The translations under genes were made by a program, and so were the position numbers. A stretch of DNA of 64,000 bases. Origin: Adenophora triphylla var. japonica. Taxonomy: Eukaryota > Streptophyta > Magnoliopsida > Asterales > Campanulaceae. Below, one piece after another: positions 59,731 to 64,000 of the stretch; position 1 is the stretch's first letter, and every line of letters begins with the position of its first letter. The notes under the pieces were generated by a model. That model was given only the letters and a program-made list of their open reading frames with translations. It searched no databases and was not told the DNA's origin. The DNA is taken from contig JAFEMH010000981.1 in NCBI GenBank assembly GCA_022495995.1, forward strand, positions 434,001 to 498,000, given 5' to 3'.

Positions 59731-60453
59731 GTAATCACTCTATCTCATACACCCTGCCACTCTTCTCACTCTGACGGCAGTAGAGCCATCTGATGGTCAA
59801 AGCTTTGTTTCTTTATTTTTTTTTTGTATAGAAAAGGTAAAAAAGGGAGCTATTGGAGGAGGGGTTGCTTTCAATTTAAGATGATTGTTGCTGGCTGCAG
59901 AGAGCAAGTTACTTATTTCTACTGTCTTTGTTAGGGTTTGTCGTTTGAGAGTCAAGTTAACAATTTTTTCTTTTTTTCTTTCTCTAAATCTTTTACTATA
60001 TTTTTGTGCATAAAAATTGATAGTTGATGTTTAATGCCAATGATCTTTGAATATTTGGTGAAATTGAATGTAGAGTGCATAATTGATGTACATTGATAGT
60101 CAGACAAAGAATAATATATAGATGGAGAAACTGCTTTTTTTTTTCACTTATTATTTTTCCTACTTTATCTCAGATTGACCCGTGCCATTGGCACGGGCTT
60201 TTAAGTACTAGTAAAGTAACATAAAAGATTGAAAATTGAGGCAAGAGAAATGTGAAGTTGATGAGGCTGGGAGGTTGCGTGTTCCCTCCAAAACCAAAAG
60301 ACGTCTTGCTATCACTACTGGGCCCCGCTTCAGGTTTCGCGGGCTAATTGAAATCATTTGACTTTGGCGCCAACCTCAAAAATTAATTTTTATTTTTATA
60401 ATATTCATTCTAAGACAAAATCATTGTTTTTGACTTTTTTCTATAAAGTTTAT

Positions 60454-60606
60454 AGTCAAAATTTTGTAAAAAACTAATTTTTTCGTAACATAAGAAAAAA
60501 ATTAATTTTAAAGTACTAAGTCTAACTAATAAAAGTGATGAACAGTTCTGAAAACTAATTTTTTTATAACATTTTAAAAAAAACTAATTTTTCACAAAAG
60601 TTACTC
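60454..60606. mobile_element. 153-bp MITE of the ACTAGTTTTT family
   Basis: It is flanked by AAGTTTAT at 60446-60453 and 60607-60614. It is the inverted counterpart of 28895-29048. Block A lacks it and has a Stowaway close by instead (12008). Confidence 0.75.
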
Positions 60607-60614
60607 AAGTTTAT

Positions 60615-62879
60615 AAGTTTATTGATGTTTTGTGCGTCCCAATACAAATTCAATTATTATATTAATTGATGTTTTGGACGTCCGAATATAAATTATACAT
60701 TTTCTAAAATAAAAATATTTTATTACTTTTATATTAATAAGATTCACATGTAATATTTACAATAATAATTTTATTATTATTTTCTACCCCACTTTCTCTA
60801 TTATAGTATCTCATTTTTCATACTCACAACACTTAATCGACCAATCATTTTCTTAATTTCTGTGCAAATAGTAGTGTGCAAATAGTAAGTGTGTAACTTA
60901 GAGACGGAAATAATTCTTAGTATTGTTTAAGACGCGTCCTAAAACACTTGTCATTTAAATATTAACTAGGAATCTTTATTATTGTTTGTCAAGTATATTA
61001 TTAATTACTTAGATAATTGAATAATTCTAAAACTAATCTCTATAGTTATTATAAAAATATTTTATCACTTGAAAGGAGCCATGAAGGTAGTTTCTATAAT
61101 CTACGTACATATAATATCACAATTTCGTCACGAAAATCAAACAACAATAGTTAGTTAATTATTTGGACAATATAAGTACATGGAGAGAATACTAAACTTA
61201 AAAAAATAACAAATTAAATTTTGAAAATTCGAAATTAATTGAAAAAAATATAATAGAGTTATATACGAATCAATAATCATTACTAATTTAATCTTTATTC
61301 AAAATCATATTTTATTTCTTTTTTTTTTTTTCAAAAATTAGCTAGCTTGATTGAAATTGTCCGATAATTGACATTCTCGGTAAAATAAAATAATAAAATG
61401 AACTTGAAAGAAGATAAGAGTGCTGGAATTTCATGATAATTTGATAATGATATTAAAATGAGAGTCATTTTAATTTATTAAATAATCAAATATGAGATGA
61501 AAAATTAATGGAAATTTAATTTCACTTTTTCAATATTATGAAATGTAGTGAATGCAAATTATTTACAAATAAATTTTGATCATTAAATAACAAAATCTCA
61601 CATAAAGGAAAAGGGAAAGGCTTAAAATTGAACAAGGACATTTTGGTTCCAAGGGGAATTCAAATTGCGTGAAGGATGGGTTACATCAAAAAAATATAAT
61701 ATGTTCGGTATTTTACTTTTGAATCATAAAACCTAACTCCGCTAATTTTCCTTTACATTTTCGTTAGAAAGATAACAAAAAGACATGTTTTGTTGTTTTT
61801 AACGAAAAAACATGACCTTTTAGAAATTTAATGGAGTTGTCACTTTCTGACAGAAAGTTAACGAAAATAGTCATTTTTCGTTACAAACTTACCAAATTCA
61901 AAATTTTCTGTAAAATATTTTATAGGTCTGACAGATTTTAGCGATTTTCGCTTTAAAGACTCCATGCATTTTAACCGATTTTCAGCTTAAACTTAACGGA
62001 TGGGAATTTTCAAGCCTTGTTTCAATGGATGTGTCCCTTGAGAATAGACACTATGATTTCTATAAATTGAGAAAAAATCTGGTCAATTCATTCACTCAAA
62101 TTTAAAGGAAGATATACTCATAGTATTCTTTTGTTGTTCTCTTTTTAAAATAATATATTTTGATAAAGTCTAAGATTTCATCTTAAAATCAACTAACAAT
62201 GAAAGAATTAGCCTAGGATCGATCTTTATACCCCCTCTCACACGTAGCCGAATTCCGAATTTTTGGGTTACGCGTGGACATATGATTGGGTGATGTGTGA
62301 CTAGAACATCGTGGCATCTTTTGGGCTCAAACGTGTAGAGAATCAACTTTGATACCATGATAAAGTCTGAGATTGTATCTCAAACCAATTGGCAATTAGA
62401 GTAGTAGCACAATATCTTTATATAGTCAATGTTTGACTAATTAATTTTATATGTGGGATAATTGCTAATTGTCAATGATAGGAATAACCCAAGATCTTTA
62501 TATAGTTAATGCTTACTAATTATTTCCAGATGTGAGATGAATTCTCCAACATATTTCATTCAAGTTGCCGAGGAATTTCTTAGTGCAAATTAGAAATTCG
62601 AAACTTTTGTATCCTAGTAGACTATCGAACTATCAATGTATGCACCAAATGAAGGATCGAAAATTTCTTAAAAAATATTTTAAGAAAATTATTTTAATTA
62701 CACATACGGGTTATACCCATAAAGAGTTACCATAAGAAAAACTTTAATATAAATGAACGCAACAAAATCATGTTTTCTAGCTGCATTTTGCGTAACGAAT
62801 GTCACTGGTAAAAAAGAAAAAAAAAACAATATTCACGTGTTTTGTGTATGTGCGTATGTGCATGCGTGCGTGTGTCTCT

Positions 62880-62921
<42 letters not shown>

Positions 62922-63124
62922 ACCTTAATGTGTAGGAACGTGAACAAGGGGTAAGAGGAAGTGTAATTTTGTGTGTGATAATGTTGTGTATTTATAGACG
63001 TAGTTTTGGTGATTGTTGAGGATATATATATAGAAAGTGACATATTCATAAATATTACACACATTTTAAGAAAATCAAATAAATAAACACTTTTGGAAAT
63101 AACATTTTAAGAAAATAAATAAAC

Positions 63125-63127
<3 letters not shown>
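60615..63127. other. Host flank shared with block A (12296-14290 and 20874-21964), no gene seen
   Basis: This is the uninterrupted form of the sequence into which copia and two Stowaways inserted in block A. It includes the empty copia site near 62177 and a GA repeat at 62879-62920. No conserved open frame between the two copies supports a gene. Confidence 0.75.

Positions 63128-63212
<85 letters not shown>
63128..63212. repeat. TA microsatellite
   Basis: An uninterrupted TA run abuts a Stowaway. A second run lies at 63493-63525 on its other side. Confidence 0.95.
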
Positions 63213-63213
<1 letters not shown>

Positions 63214-63491
63214 TCCCTCCGACCCAGCAGAGTGTACACTTATTTCCCTTTTGATCCGTCCCAGCCGAGTGTGAACTATCAAAAATGGAAAAGGTTTTAA
63301 TATTTTATATTTTTCATACCCCACCCACTCATTAACTCCACTCATTCTCCACCATACAATTTATTCAATCAACCTACTATTAACTCCACTCATTCTCTCT
63401 CTTCATTTCCTACCACACATTTTCATTATCTTAATAGTATTTCTTAGTTTGCGTGTTCAAAATCTTGGTACACACTTGAATGAAACGGAGA

Positions 63492-63492
<1 letters not shown>
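63213..63492. mobile_element. Stowaway MITE in a TA tract
   Basis: CTCCCTCCGACCCAGCAG at 63213 and GAAACGGAGAG ending at 63492 are the inverted ends. TA repeats lie on both sides. Confidence 0.88.
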
Positions 63493-63528
<36 letters not shown>

Positions 63529-63632
63529 AAATTAGAGGAACCCTTTCACCAATCTGCATCTAATCGTGGTACATCACTAGCTAGCACCATTTATGATCAC
63601 TTCCCTCAGTCACGACTATATCAATACTTTAA

Positions 63633-63866
63633 GGGGCGTTTGGTAGGTCGATAAATGATTGGATAAGATTATTAGTCCAATAAAAGCATGTTTGGTAGAT
63701 TAAATGCAATCGTAGTATTTATTCAAAGTACAACCCAGATAAGCATCTGAACACCTCTTATCCCCTTCTTATTTATCCTAAAAAGAGGGTGGTATTATTA
63801 ATCCCTGGATTAATAACCTCCTCCCTATTTATACATATTAATCTTATCGGCCTACCAAACGAGCCC
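63633..63866. mobile_element. PIF/Harbinger-type MITE (234 bp)
   Basis: GGGGCGTTTGGTAGG and, inverted, GGGCTCGTTTGGTAGG are the ends. TAA is duplicated at 63630-63632 and 63867-63869. Block A near 25208 shows ACTTTAAATATATA with one TAA. Confidence 0.92.
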
Positions 63867-63941
63867 TAAATATATACGTAATCCCTTTTTTAAACCGCAC
63901 TGTGAACCGGATCGAACGCTACCAATTCGTATATTCACATA

Positions 63942-64000
63942 CTCCCTCCGTTCCAGCCGATTGTATGCTTATTTCCCTTTTGGTCCGTTCCAATCGAGTG
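63942..64000. mobile_element. Stowaway MITE, cut by the window edge
   Basis: CTCCCTCCGTTCCAGCCG follows TA at 63940-63941. Block A lacks it near 25725. The other end is outside the window. Confidence 0.8.

Larger units (their letters stand above)
55872..60211 (+). mobile_element. Helitron 2, gene-fragment carrier, abutting Helitron 1
   Basis: It begins TCTATAATACAATACAAAG directly after the CTAG of Helitron 1. It shares the first 100 bp pattern with it (ACTGCCTCTTATC, TAAAGAGGGGC, ACGGCTG) and ends with hairpin CCCGTGCC/GGCACGGG (60179-60197) then GTACTAG before host T60212. Joining 47097 to 60212 restores AGATTATAA...GTAACATAA as in block A near 10880. It has no RepHel sequence; the inside is leader, introns and exons of captured genes. 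Confidence 0.9.

Overview
The window is nuclear DNA of a flowering plant, most likely a eudicot. Genes have GT-AG introns, the background is AT-rich, and there are dense Stowaway, hAT, PIF/Harbinger and Mutator-like elements, Helitrons and retrotransposons. I cannot fix the species; an asterid is a guess. The only ordinary host genes are heavy-metal P1B-type ATPases of the HMA5 (copper-transporting) type on the minus strand. One complete six-exon gene (1404-8588, 999 aa after splicing) lies upstream, head to tail, of a second gene whose 5' end enters from the left edge (1-691). A broken copy of the 5' half of such a gene lies at 37838-40783.

The broken copy is part of a large segmental duplication. 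Block A (about 4865-25740) and block B (about 37838 to the right edge) carry the same host sequence in the same order and orientation: HMA5 exon 2 part, intron 1, exon 1, promoter, and a long non-coding flank. Each block then took up its own transposons. For most insertions the other block shows the empty site, so target-site duplications and element ends can be read directly.

Block A insertions: a 707-bp TRIM in HMA5 intron 1; Stowaway MITEs (one nested in another, one carrying a hAT-type element); an 863-bp PIF/Harbinger-type element; a 6.6-kb Ty1/copia retrotransposon with paired LTRs and an ATTTT duplication but a frame-broken gag-pol; and a nest of TA-microsatellite-bounded MITEs. Block B insertions: Stowaways; a Mutator-like element carrying a plastid transit-peptide-like fragment; a minus-strand Helitron carrying squalene epoxidase exon 1; a complete hAT element with an intact 814-aa transposase and perfect 8-bp duplications; and two Helitrons joined head to tail (47098-55871 and 55872-60211). 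The first of these holds a decayed RepHel gene and the second holds captured exons, one of them RIC1-like.

The spacer between blocks (25740-37838) has no host gene I can recognise. It holds a TRIM-like element, a long-inverted-repeat element, Stowaways, a probable short Helitron, a small hAT-type element with a tRNA-like promoter, a 2.3-kb hAT element with 8-bp duplications and a BED-finger remnant, and further decayed repeats.

The most unusual observations are the two directly abutting Helitrons, the block A/B ladder of empty sites, a possible self-priming copia element, the pair of 307-bp MITEs set in TA repeats, and clustering of copia lesions at CAG/CTG sites that may be an assembly artefact.
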